From the NCBI GenBank assembly GCA_949128115.1, contig OX421965.1:56724012-56788011 (forward strand): a stretch of DNA of 64,000 bases. The letters are read 5' to 3'. Shown here piece by piece: positions 30,801 to 40,974 of this stretch (position 1 is the first letter of the stretch; every line of letters begins with the position of its first letter). The notes below the pieces were generated by a model, which did no database searches, was not told the DNA's origin, and was given only the letters and a program-made list of their open reading frames with translations. The position numbers and the translations under genes were made by a program. The stretch comes from Anaspis maculata (Eukaryota > Arthropoda > Insecta > Coleoptera > Scraptiidae).

Positions 30801-33169
30801 TGGCCAGCTTTTCTGCAATAGGTTTGTTCCATCAAGAGGTTACAAACTAGTCAGAGCCAATAGGAATCGAGAAAATCAGTTTGCAAACTGATTTGGGCGC
30901 TTCTCATTGGCTCTGACTGGTTTGAGATTTCTGATGGAACAAACCTACTGAATCGCGATATCTGTGATTTGTCATCAAGTCCGTCATTTCAGTACGCCAT
31001 TCAGACACGTATTTCTGGAATGGAGGAACTGTTTTGTGTCTTGCTTCTTGCAACAACATCTCTTGTACCAAATTATGAGATAATGCCCGTAGTGTGCACA
31101 TATAAGCACGTACGAAAAAATAAAAACTCCAAAAACATGAGAAATGACCACCTATTCGCGGAATTTGGATGATACGAACATTGCAGACGGGCAGCAGGAC
31201 ATAGATTGGCGGCACTTTATTTTTGGGTAAAGTCGAATTTATTGATGGGGAGATGGGTTTCCGTAAGTATCCGTGAGACAGGTAGGTATATAATTACCGT
31301 AGCGTGCACGTATAAGAAAGTACGAAAAATTGAAGAATCTCCTCGCTTTACATAAGAAATGACCGTCTGCACCTGTTCGCGAAAGTTGGATGATACGAAC
31401 ATTGCGAACTTGTAGCACAGTATCGGTTGGTGGTGCTCTATCTTTGGCAAAGTCGAATTTATTGATGAGGGAATAGGTTTCCAGGACTCTGTCGTGAAAA
31501 ATGTGAAATTTCGCAAAAGCAAGCAAAATGGAAGGTACTTATCGCAAAAGCAGTTGAAAATGTCCAAAAAAAGTTATAATGAACCACACGATAGATACAA
31601 ACATGATGAACTATAACATGCATCTGTCAGTTGCCTTGCCACTTGTCAGCCACGCACATAAATCAGGGCCGCGCTTGAAAGTTGGTTAGACTATGGGGTT
31701 ATGCGATTTTGATCAAGGTTATTGAATCATCAGTCGCTTATTCTTCTTTTCCTCCATTTTTTTCGACTCAATACAAACTCAAAATATATATTTGGCAACA
31801 AATAAGATAGTATGATGTGGTGTGAACATTGCAAGCAATAACAAAGTAATTATTGCTTGCAATGTTCACACCACGCTTTCTTGATTGAATGGAATCTAAG
31901 CTAAATACCACCTCACACCTTACCGAAAATTTGAAATTAATATTACAATTCTAGATAATAAGGGCAATAAGAGCCCAATACTCCAGACCATTCGACAATT
32001 TGACACTGACATTTTGGGGGAAAATTGATCGCCACGTTTATTCATGCGCTACGGCGCAAGCTCATAGGCTTATTACGATTTGCAGTGTGTCACCCCTAAA
32101 TTTGCAATCGTCATTTAACGTTAATGATCTTAATAATGACGTTAATAATTACACTTAATGATCATTAAGGTGCAGTCTGTCAAGGGTATTAGGTCGCGGA
32201 CCAAAGCCACGGTGTAAACGTAGCCACTGACTGTCAGCATCCACCTTGGCTCCTCCCATCTGGTCAGTAGTGATTGATTTATTCTCTTATAGAGAATTAA
32301 TTCATTATAAATTAATTGATTTAAGACGCAGCAGAATTTCATTATGAATTAATGCAGGGTGATTCACCACCAAATGGACATAGCTTAAGGGTAGGTCCAG
32401 TTTTTCCAAGCGAACCAGGATCTGGTTTTGAAATTTCTATAAAGTTGTTCGTTTCGAAGCTACAGGGTGATTCATGTATTTCGTAGAATTTTTTGACAAA
32501 CTGTATCTTCAGAACGACTCAATGGATTCGATTGAAATTTTGTGAGTTAATTCTTCTATTGATAGCCAAGCAATTTTTTTGCGATACTTATAGCATGTTT
32601 TATGTAGTTTCTGAATGTGAAAATGAATTTGAAAAATATACATACAGAACGTCTTTTTCGAAAAAAACTTTGAAGTTTTTTTTATCAAGGCCGGCCCTGG
32701 AAATTTCGAACTGCTTGATTAGGCGATGTGTCAATTATCAATAGTAGAATTGACTCACAACATTTCAATCGAATCCATTGGATCGTTCTAAAGATATGGC
32801 TTATTATTTAAAAAATCGACAAAATACATGAATCACCCTGTAACTTCAAAACAAACAGCGTTAGAAAATTTTCAAAGTCAGATCCTGGTTTGCCTGGAAA
32901 AATTGGACCTACCCTCAGGCTATGTCCATTTGGTGGTGAATCACCCTGTATAATGAAATCTACAAATGAAAACCATGCAGCGACCCTTATTTGATATTTT
33001 CAATTTCCAGCCGAAAGGTCAGACGTTCAAGTTTCCGGAGCTCCACCCTGAAAGCTCCAAGGAGAAGGACGAGTACGAGAAAACAGTAGCCGAGGTCAAG
33101 AAAGGACAAAAGGAATTTTTGGACCAAAACAAAAACAGGCCCAGTGTGCCGGGTTGGTTTTCACTTTAG
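27865..33169 (+). CDS. mRpL23: Mitochondrial large-subunit ribosomal protein uL23m, complete, three exons
   Basis: uL23m sits at the polypeptide exit of the mitochondrial ribosome. Coding exons 27865-27878, 27931-28210 and 33011-33169 join to 150 residues. The first exon is 14 coding bases (MSSR plus two bases), then a 52-bp intron, giving MSSRFYPIYQKGGPQLRVF, which mirrors the fly start. QMTQYDVRSYLEKIYGL and VRTRIAQGS are family blocks, and the C-terminal exon ends RPSVPGWFSL. A longer frame beginning METNEYL at 27899 is intronic read-through and less likely. The second intron, 4.8 kb, contains a whole aldo-keto reductase gene on the other strand plus several repeats. Clear orthology. Confidence 0.92.
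28219..28224 (-). terminator. Candidate AKR polyadenylation signal overlapping its stop codon
   Basis: AATAAA on the minus strand (TTTATT on plus) overlaps the TAA stop at 28225-28223. Cleavage 10-30 bases downstream would fall inside mRpL23 exon 2. Confidence 0.5.
28223..29740 (-). CDS. Aldo-keto reductase (AKR1-like), complete, four exons, nested in mRpL23 intron
   Basis: NADPH-dependent AKRs reduce aldehydes and ketones in the cytosol. Minus-strand exons 29740-29675, 29623-29456, 29368-29252 and 28813-28223 give 313 residues in phase, near the family's usual 315-325. The N-terminal MNNGLGIPIIGLGTYK is the cofactor-barrel entry. The catalytic tetrad is complete: Asp44 and Tyr49 (RHFDCAWFYDNE), Lys78 (FITTK) and His111 (FLMHYP). 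SIGVSNFNSIQLQRVI, NQFEINP and VVIPKSVTKSRI (NADPH phosphate binding) are diagnostic. The exact substrate cannot be told. Its stop is 13 bp from the mRpL23 exon 2 donor, so its 3' UTR must overlap that exon antisense. An in-frame upstream TTG/ATG extension is possible but adds no domain. Confidence 0.92.
30411..30520. repeat. 110-bp palindrome
   Basis: ATAGGTCGGCCGCGTTAG at the left and its mirror at the right flank the nearly perfect stem AACGCTGGAAGAGAAGAAT / ATTCTTCTCTTCCAGCGTT-like sequence with a short loop. It lies inside the 2-kb element. Confidence 0.85.
30819..30946. mobile_element. 128-bp MITE-like palindrome
   Basis: TAGGTTTGTTCCATCAAGAG at the left pairs with the right end reading CTGATGGAACAAACCTA. 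AGTCAGAGCCAATAGGAA and its mirror lie further in. No coding capacity. Confidence 0.8.
31815..31877. repeat. Perfect 25-bp inverted repeat with short loop
   Basis: GTGGTGTGAACATTGCAAGC and the next bases ATAA are exactly mirrored after a loop of about 9 bases, a compact hairpin of unknown role. The loop includes CAAAGTA. Confidence 0.85.
32354..32950. mobile_element. 600-bp CAGGGTG foldback before mRpL23 exon 3
   Basis: GCAGGGTGATTCACCACCAA at 32354 is mirrored by TTGGTGGTGAATCACCCTG ending at 32948. ATAGCTTAAGGGTAGGTCCA and its mirror follow. The arm sequence is a diverged relative of the layer beginning at 3195 in RASSF8 intron 4 (CATAGCTTAAGGATAGATCC). It ends 60 bases before the mRpL23 terminal exon. 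Confidence 0.85.
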
Positions 33170-33175
33170 TTTATT
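33170..33175 (-). terminator. Candidate FGGY polyadenylation signal
   Basis: TTTATT on the plus strand is AATAAA for the minus-strand kinase gene, about 72 bases past its stop and directly abutting the mRpL23 stop codon. The two convergent 3' UTRs therefore probably overlap. Confidence 0.45.
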
Positions 33176-33246
33176 TTAGTTTTCTGATCAGAATTAGTTT
33201 TCCAATTGAAAAATATACTTATACTAGCGTTATTGTACTGTTATTA

Positions 33247-36200
33247 TCAATCTCGCATTATTTCGCGGAATTCCATTTGTTGACGCATCATTTGCAGAAA
33301 CACCCTGTATTTTTTGTTGTGGTATTCGGTGACTTGTCGATTTGGCTGGACGACTTGGCCTTGGCCGCCCATGGATTTTATGGCCGTCGACATGTCCTTG
33401 AAATGTCCAGCTGCTTGGGCTCCCAGAATTGCCGAGCCCAGGAGGACAGATTCTGGTTCGTTGGGAATGACCACCGGCAGGTTGACTACGTCAGACTGGG
33501 CTTGGACAAAGAGGGGGTTTTTACTGAGGCCTCCGCAGATCAGGATCGATTTTACTGAATAACCGCTTTTCGTCAGGGTTTCTAGAATGTGCCTGGTTCC
33601 ATACTGAAAAAAACAATGAATTTTTCTATTAATCTAATTGACTTATTCAGTGAGGCGACATCCAGCTATTAGCTGCTCTACCATGCAACCTTGGGGACAG
33701 CACAAAATATCCATGGATGTAGCGGGATTCGAACCCACACAGCGCAGCGCAAGTGGCTCAGCTTGCCATCACCTATACCACTCGGCCACCACCGGCCACC
33801 GCTCCTTAATGATTAAATGATTAAATAGGTATAGTTATTTCATTTGTGCATCACGGCTACAAGAATGATTTTTATTGGCCGAATTTTGCAGCCTACAGTT
33901 GGTGCTAGATATAACTAACAGAAAAACCTAGGTACCCCATTTTATATCATGACTGCCTGTGAAGCTGGTTTTAAAAAAATCTGCTCCATAAAGGAGATCA
34001 CATCTTTTCAGAGTTTAACTTTTTCGTACGTATCTCATAAACTTTTTGCTACACATCTCTTACTTTTTTTGGCTGTTAGTTGTCATTTGTGCTTTATTTC
34101 ACAGCCTACCTTTCTGTCACTTGCTCTTTTGAATGTTTGGGTTTTTAGATCTTTTGTGATGTCGGGATGTTCGCTTTCGTATTCGCCTAAAATTTTAGAC
34201 CTCATCCCATTTGGTCAGATTCGGAAAAAGAAGGTCACTTTTACGGTCTTGGTACGCACGCATACCTATTACTTCTGTGACATAGATATGCGTACCTACT
34301 AAAAAGTAACATCTTGTGACGGTTGAATTCAATAGTAGGTTATGGACTTGAAACTAACCGCCGGTTGCACCAAATAATTTAATCATGAAATATTTAGTTA
34401 GTTGAGCATTTTGTTTGGCAAACTTCAGGACAATGCCAGTTGACTGACCACAGGAAACGCATACAGGCTATTGTGAACTTAACAATTTATCATAATATTA
34501 AGTGAAACTGCGTGTTTTTTGGTAACTACTCTGAAATTCACCAAAGAAAATACTCAATTAACTATTCCATGATTACATTTACATTTTGGTGCAACCGGAG
34601 GTAATAGTCAGCATTTAATTATGACTACAATTATTGTATGGTGTTGTCTAGTCTATAAGAATTGGTTTTCTATGCCTGTTACATCTGTTGTGTAACCTCC
34701 GGTTAAACCAAACTTTTATTAACGAATTAAATTTATCACTCTCATAGTAACTAAGCAACTGGGTCTTCTATTGGCTGGTGCATAGCAACTATCAGCGTGA
34801 TAGATTTAATCCGCTCATAGAACTTCGGTGGAACCGGAGGTTAAAGATTTTATTTAGTGGTGGTTATTGTCCTATTTGCAATGCCATTCAGCACAATATG
34901 GAACCAAAATGGACTACGTCATTCCAAGTAATGGGGGTATACCCCTGCACAATTCCTGGAATTGAGTTGATATTCTAATTAACAGGTTTTATTAGAGATT
35001 TTTAGATTTTACTGAATAGTTAGCACTGATCTTTGCGGAGTTTAGGTATACTTACGCCTAAAGCTTGAACTGTTGCCAAATACTGCAGCGCCAAGCTTTC
35101 CTCGTCTTCAGACAACGTCAGACCAAACACCTAAAAAAAATGTTGTCATTAATGGAAGCCCAAATTATAGGTTTGCATAACCGCAAGCGTAACGTGACCT
35201 CGAACGTGGCCGTAAGAAAGTGGACCAATCACTGTTGCTACCTAAGCGTCATGCCTTCCCTCCAGTAGATAGTCGATAGTGATTAGTCAAGGTGTACTTG
35301 CTCTCTTACGTAACGTTATTATGTTTACAGTTGCGTCAACCAGTTCTGGCTTTGGTCATCATTCGGATTATGCCCTATTTACAGACTAGTCCAAGCTGTG
35401 ATCTAAATGAAAACGTATGAAAATAATCAATCACCGTCGATTTGGTCGATTGTGATCAGTCTATTCTCTTGCGTTACATTACGGTTACGGCTTGCGTCAA
35501 TCTATGAATCGGACTATAGTCTTTATCGCACCTGATTCGATCAAGCAGAGCAACGTTAACTAGAGATACACCTACTAGTTTCTTCTACACACATCAAAAG
35601 AATCTAGGGGACAAGCAAATTCAAGACGATTTCTAAAATCATCATAACTTTTGATTGCCATCAACGATTTCATATCGGTTTTCGGTGTTCGATAGTCCAA
35701 TCCTTTGTTCTCATGCTTTGATCACGTCGAATACGAACAATGTTTCATAAAGATTCTACAGGGTGATCAATGGAACAGTGTAAAATTGCCAAAAGTTCAG
35801 TACGAGCGCGATTTCCCAAAAAAGTATTTTCATGCATTCCAATAGCACATTTATAAAGACTGGTGTTTCAGCTTCAGGAACGTTTTTGAATTATGAAAAT
35901 CGAAGGTAAATTGCCAAAGATATTGATCATTTTGTGCCGCCATGTTGAACTTCCAAGAAAGTGATCCGATTTCATTAGAACTCGAATTACACTCATGTCT
36001 GGTTTAGGTCATTGGAATTTCAAGGTCAAATGTCTTTTTCGGTTACTTTCAAGCCGCCACATTAAAGTTTTATGTAAATGATTCGATTCTAGTGTGTTTC
36101 AGAGTTTCATTCAAATCGAATCATTTATGTAAAAAGTTCAATATAGCGGCTCAAAAGTAATCGAAAGTGACATTTGACCTTGAAAATCCAATTAATTGAA

Positions 36201-38584
36201 CCAGACATGAGTGTGTTCCAAGTTTCAATAAAATCTGATCACTTTTTTCTTTCTTGGAAATTCAACACGGCGGCATAAAATGATCAATATCTTTTAGCCC
36301 AAGAAGAATAGATTTTGACCTCAAAAAAAATACTGTAGTCGTGAAAATCACAGGTTTTGTTCAGAATTTTGTGCTCTTTCTAAATTTTTGGTTTTCAGAA
36401 AAATCCCAGCGGAGGATTTTTTTTAGAGCTGTCAAAAATCTGAAAACCTATAATTCCGAACAATTTCAAATTAAGCTTAATTTTTCATGAGATTTCAAGT
36501 ATACACAGTTATGTGGAGACTGCAAATGTTGAGAATGAACATATGAACAATTCTGAACCAAACACGATGGAAAATTTCATAGTTCTGTTGGAATATTCTG
36601 ATTTTTTCTGTCAAATGTATATGATACAGGAAAAATAGTAAAAAAATCGCTGAAACCTTGGAAAAAATATGGACGTCCTGAAAATACTGAACTTTCGGAA
36701 ATTTTACACTGTTCCATTGATCACCCTGTAGCAACCTTATAAAACATTGGTCGTATTTGACGTGATCAAGGCATGAAGAAGAAAGATTGAGCTATCGAAC
36801 TCTGTAAACCGATATGAAATCGCTGATGGGAATCAAAAGTTATGATGATTTTAGAAATCGTCTGAATTTGCTTGTCCCCTAGATTCTTTTGATGTGTGTA
36901 GTTAACTCTAGTTACTTGAATAACAGAAACCCCGGTTGTTCAAAAATTGATGATGGAATTATTGATTAACCTGAATCTTGTAATCTTTGTTGATATAACC
37001 GGGCATCATCATTGTCAGTAAAAGTGAACAACGACTACAAACTTACAACTCCTTTCATTGTGGGATCAGCCACGGGCGATCGATTCCCGTGAAAATCGGG
37101 ATAAACGTGAATATCTCGTGTCAGATATGCTTCAGATGCCTCACCTCCCCTCTGGGCCAGTTTCTTCAAAACTTCGCTAAGATACGCTTGAATGTGCCTA
37201 TAATATTCGGGCTTAATAAGAATCACCAAACTTGATAATTTTCCTTACGTATCAGTTCCAATTTTGTCTATGATCTCTTTCGAAGCGGGATGCGACTCGA
37301 TGATGTGATCTATGAGCTTTCCGGAAGCGCTTTGACCCCCTTCGTTCAGCCACATGCCGGGGATCATTGCGCTGAAGTAGGGTCCCCACACGCCCTCGAC
37401 GAAAGTCGGCGAGGCCGACACGGCCATGTGGCACGTGGAGGTGCCGCAAATCAGGCCCAGTCTGGTGCCGAAATCCGTATCGATGGCGGGGGCGTTGCAG
37501 CCCACCAAACCCAGTCCGCCGGCATGGGCATCGATGATGGAAGCGCCCACCGGGGTGCCCGGCTTCAGGCCCAGGGCTTCCGCTACATTTCGCGCCAGCC
37601 CCGAACCCACAGGCGCGCCAGGCGGCAAGACTTTCGACCCGATTTTCGCCCAGTTGTTTTCGCTCAGGTCCTCCAAGCCTAGCTGTTTGAAATAGTCCAA
37701 GTTCCACGAGCCGGTGCCAGTTGCGGTGTCTTTGATTTCGTACGTCCATTTGCATACCAATGAGCACAGAGATCTGAAATGTTGAGCATTTTACACTAAA
37801 CGCATAAAAGTACGCATACTAAAATGGCATTTCCATCAATTTTTCAACTCAACACGGTGTTCAAATTGGGTGAACCAAATTGAGAACCAATAAGAACGCT
37901 CCCCCCAACGCCTTGAATTTGAAAACCATACTAAGCTTGACACGTGTTGAGTTGAAAGGTTGGAACTTCCTCTGTGCAGAATTATTGTAGATAATAGGTA
38001 TACCTAGAGTCACACCCCGTAGCTTTCCAAGTGAGAAAATCTGGCAGATCGAAAAACCACCCAGCTTTATCCCATTGGCTCTTGAGATTCTTCTTGATCC
38101 AGAGCAGTTTCGGAGTTTCCATTTCCAGCGAGATTTTCCCGCCGACATACTTGAGGACCGGATGGTTCAGCTCGTTAATTTTTGCCGCTTCTTGCGAAGC
38201 TCTGTGGTCCATCCAAAGTATCACGTTTTGTTCATTGCTTCCTGTAGTACTCAGACTCAGTGGTTGTCCACATTTATCCACGGCCACTAGAGAGCAAGTC
38301 GCATCGAATCCTATGCCTTTGATGTCTTCAGCTTTTGTGCCTTGTATGACTTTCTACAATAATCGGATGATTGAAGTTATAAAAGCGAGTAATCTTACTT
38401 TTATGCAGTTTAAACAAGCGTTCCAAATGTTCTCGCTGGATTGTTCGTAAAAATCCTGTTGGGGACTCCATCTCAGTATATTTTCGGTTGCAGTTTTCAC
38501 GACTTTTCCATTTTCACTCACTAAAGCGGCTCTGGCTTGGCCTGTTCCAACGTCAACGCCTACAAAATAGGAGAGTGATGGCAT
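33247..38584 (-). CDS. FGGY: FGGY carbohydrate kinase domain protein (D-ribulokinase-like), complete, six exons
   Basis: FGGY kinases phosphorylate sugars; this subgroup (human FGGY, yeast YDR109C) is assigned to D-ribulose. Minus-strand exons 38584-38399, 38353-38004, 37773-37249, 37197-37047, 35130-35056 and 33603-33247 give 485 residues with phase maintained. [18 protein letters not shown] at the N-terminus is the first phosphate-binding motif. Further blocks are [66 protein letters not shown] and [13 protein letters not shown], all characteristic. It is somewhat shorter than I recall for the long human form, but no domain block is missing. The 1.9-kb intron 4 contains a foldback and intron 5 a SINE. 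It converges with mRpL23 at 77 bp. Confidence 0.93.
33640..33805 (-). repeat. tRNA-derived SINE in FGGY intron 5
   Basis: On the minus strand, GTGGCCGAGTGGTATAGG is an A box and GGGTTCGAATCCCGC a B box at tRNA-like spacing. An unrelated body follows, reading toward 33640 (ATCCATGGATATTTTGTGCT). The A and B boxes are too far apart and the acceptor stem does not close, so this is a SINE head and not a functional tRNA. Confidence 0.7.
34356..34602. mobile_element. Short inverted-repeat element with CCGGTTGCACC ends
   Basis: AACCGCCGGTTGCACCAAA at the left is mirrored by TTTTGGTGCAACCGGAGGT at the right; the interior has no coding sequence. The ends resemble, but are not the same as, those of the next element at 34693. 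Confidence 0.75.
34693..34843. mobile_element. MITE-like element, variant of the CCTCGGGTTCCACC family
   Basis: The ends TAACCTCCGGTTAAACCAA and GGTGGAACCGGAGGTTA enclose AACTAAGCAACTGGGTCTTC and GCATAGCAACTATCAGCGTG, closely matching the interior of the 24941-25081 copy. Confidence 0.85.
35548..36925. mobile_element. 1.4-kb two-layer foldback in FGGY intron 4
   Basis: The outer layer starts near 35560 (ACACATCAAAAGAATCTAGG) and is mirrored near 36880-36905. The inner layer CTACAGGGTGATCAATGGAA starts at 35757 and is mirrored by TTCCATTGATCACCCTGTAG ending near 36731. The arms pair well to a centre near 36150, through TGCCGCCATGTTGAAC-like segments. No gene is seen. Confidence 0.85.
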
Positions 38585-39270
38585 TTTCTGTACACGAGTT
38601 GTGTGTAGGTAATGGTTAAATAAGCGGTGTTAATAAAATGGGAGTGGATTTGTCAAGGTCCAAAGAAAGCGTTCGTTGCTGCTTGACTGAATGAGTTTGT
38701 ATTGGTATTTGTGATTGATGTAGCTTGAGGTCAAATATGATACCCTTTGATACTTGGGTTATACAGAAGGCAGGTAGGTGATATATTTGGTATCAAGAAA
38801 GACATAGAAGTTATTGAATCGCACTGTCAAACGAATCATCTTCAAAAATATAGAAATACGTTTCTCGATAATGAAGCGGAGCATTTGCATTTGTTACATA
38901 CCTACACATCTATCTTTGTCTTGATCAAAGTGAGCAATATCTTATCACTCCTTTTTTTTAATGCCAGCAAATTTAGTTTTATTCACATGACACATTTTTC
39001 CATAAAAACGAGTTCTGTATCAAATAATCGATAGATCAAGTTAGGTATTATTCTATTATTGGCCTTATGGTGTTATCAAACCTCTAAAATAATAAACTTT
39101 ATTACGAGTTTTTGTATCAGCTTGATTACAGCTCGAAGTAGTGTGGGTAGCGTCCATAAAGTAGATACCTAGGTGGATATAGCTACTTTTTATGGACTAG
39201 CCCTTGGAATATAATATGACTAGCCGGTTGTAATGATGATACAGTAAAACAGACGCTCTACAACAACTGT
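38585..39270. other. FGGY upstream region
   Basis: This contains the FGGY promoter and no recognisable gene. The rest is AT-rich sequence with TAGGTACCTA-type motifs. Confidence 0.35.
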
Positions 39271-39274
39271 CAAT

Positions 39275-39480
39275 ATTAAGGACGGTGTTGAATTGGTAAA
39301 ATAAACGTTGCGAAATCAATCCGTCTGGGTTTATTCTTTGACGGATTTTTACCATATTTTAGTGAGTCTATTTCAAAAGCTACAAGGATGTACTTTGGTT
39401 TGAGCCCATTGGCATTTCCAAAATCCAAAAATATTTTTTTTGATTCTTGCTTATTTCACCAATTCAACACCGTCCTTAAC
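39275..39480. mobile_element. MITE-like element with TTAAGGACGGTGTTGAATTG ends, copy 1
   Basis: TTAAGGACGGTGTTGAATTG at the left is mirrored by CAATTCAACACCGTCCTTAA at the right (about 205 bp). Interior landmarks GCTACAAGGATGTACTTTGG and TTTGAGCCCATTGGCATTTC recur in copy 2 at 50671. Confidence 0.85.
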
Positions 39481-39693
39481 AGAACGATTTTCAAAATAAA
39501 TGCCAACATTTCGTCATTTGCCTACTTGAACCAAACACATCCAGGGGTATGGGATCGATATTTCTTCCTCATATAGTTCTGCCATAAACAGTCAAATAAA
39601 ATCTCCCGAAGTCAAGAATTTAAAAGAGGTCGAAGAATTTGTTGGAATTTTTTTGTGGACTTTCCAGATTCCATATCTTATAGATAGGTATTT

Positions 39694-40051
39694 CCCATAC
39701 ACTTTCTATTTTCAGTAGAATGACTTTTTGGAGCAAAAATAAAGTGACAAGCTGGATCGCTGGGAGAATACGGCCGATGGCCGCTGATAGTTTCTCTCCA
39801 AAGCTTTTGCAGGTGCCATCAGCCTTAAGCTGGATTCCCAGTTGCGAATATTCGGACAGAAAATGCGAAATTTAATGTCAAAGTCGTCATATTGGCCAAT
39901 CAGAGCCCTCGAATTTAAAATTTGACATATAAAATCGCATTTTCTGTCCGAATATTTGTATCTGGGAACCCAGCTTTAGCTGTAGCTCCCCAGCTTGTCA
40001 CTTTATTTTTGCTCCAAAAAGTCATTCTACTGAAAGTAGAAAGTGTATGGG
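39694..40051. mobile_element. MITE-like element with ATACACTTTCTATTTTCAGT ends, copy 1, hosting another palindrome
   Basis: The left end CCCATACACTTTCTATTTTC with AGTAGAATGACTTTTTGGAG is mirrored at the right. GCAAAAATAAAGTGACAAGC continues the pairing. A second palindrome at 39831-39974 (ATTCGGACAGAAAATGCGA and mirror) interrupts the middle. Other copies: 44015-44234 and about 60760-60842. Confidence 0.85.
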
Positions 40052-40052
40052 A

Positions 40053-40974
40053 TATACCGTCGGTTTTTTATCTTAGGCCCCAGCCAGTAGCATCTTTATT
40101 ATGGATTTCACACCCAATATATTATATATTTTTGAAATCAGAAAAACAAGATCTTTCTATTGATGATATGTCAAATTATTTTTGACAGATGTCATTTTTT
40201 GACAAATGACAGAATAGTACTTGTGATACATCATTTTAAAGCCTAATAAATTCTGAGGAGAACTGTGTTTTTATTTTTAAAATAGGGTGTCTTTTACAGC
40301 TTCTAGGGGACTTTCAATAGGAAAAAATGTCAATTTCAGAAATAGCCACTCAATAAGTAATAGGTATTTTTAAAATTAACTAATGGTGATAATCTGATTT
40401 TTAAATTGTCCAAATTATTGGGAAACTTTATAAACACCTTATCTTTCGGGTAGGCTCATAAAAACTCGAGGGGGGTCATTTCTGGCAAGCTCGGATGTCA
40501 TCGCGTTGGGCCGGTGGTAGTTCCAATTCACTGATCGTCGAATCTTTCATTCAAGGAACAAGGAGACGGTCATTCGAGCAACTTCTTTAGGACATTTTTT
40601 GTTCCATTGTGATTAATTAATCATCATTATCATTAGTTTACATTAAAAATAGGTACCTGCTTTACCTATTTACTTATTATGTATTTTTGAAATTCAACAT
40701 TTTTTTCCTATTGAAAGACCCCTAGAAGCTGTAAAAGACACCCTATTACAAAAATAAAAACACAGTTCTCCTCAGAATTTTATGGGCTTTAAAATGATGT
40801 GTCACAAGTGATATTCTGTCATTTATCAAAAAATGACATATGTCAAAAATAATTTGACATATCATCAGTCGGAAGATCTTGTTTTTGTGATTTCAAAAAT
40901 ATATAATATATCGGGTGTGAAACCCATAATAAAGATGCTACGGGCTGGGGCCTAAAATAAAAAACGGACGGTAT
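40053..40974. mobile_element. 920-bp foldback
   Basis: TACCGTCGGTTTTTTATCTT at 40056 is mirrored near 40955-40974. The arms run through CACCCAATATATTATATAT and AATAGGGTGTCTTTTACAGC with their mirrors near 40905 and 40730, leaving a centre of about 300 bp near 40400-40690. Each arm has a short frame including SHPIYYIFLKS, which I read as mirrored DNA rather than a gene. Confidence 0.8.

Larger units (their letters stand above)
30228..32228. mobile_element. 2-kb inverted-repeat element in the mRpL23 intron
   Basis: TGGCTACGTTTACACCGTGG at 30230 is mirrored by CCACGGTGTAAACGTAGCCA ending near 32227, and TTTGGTCCGCGACCTAA continues the pairing. Further in, motifs with AATGATCATTTA-like sequence recur near both ends. 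It contains three smaller palindromes (30411-30520, 30819-30946, 31815-31877). Direct copies with CGTGCACATATAAG and GTACGAAAAAT-like sequence near 31090 and 31305 show an internal duplication of about 210 bp. No gene is seen. Confidence 0.7.

Noticed and set aside
33640..33805. tRNA gene on the minus strand
   Set aside because: A and B boxes are present, but the acceptor and anticodon stems do not close, and a long SINE body follows.
37252..37767. 171-codon minus frame and plus-strand frames over FGGY exon 3
   Set aside because: Out-of-frame shadows of a clear FGGY kinase exon.
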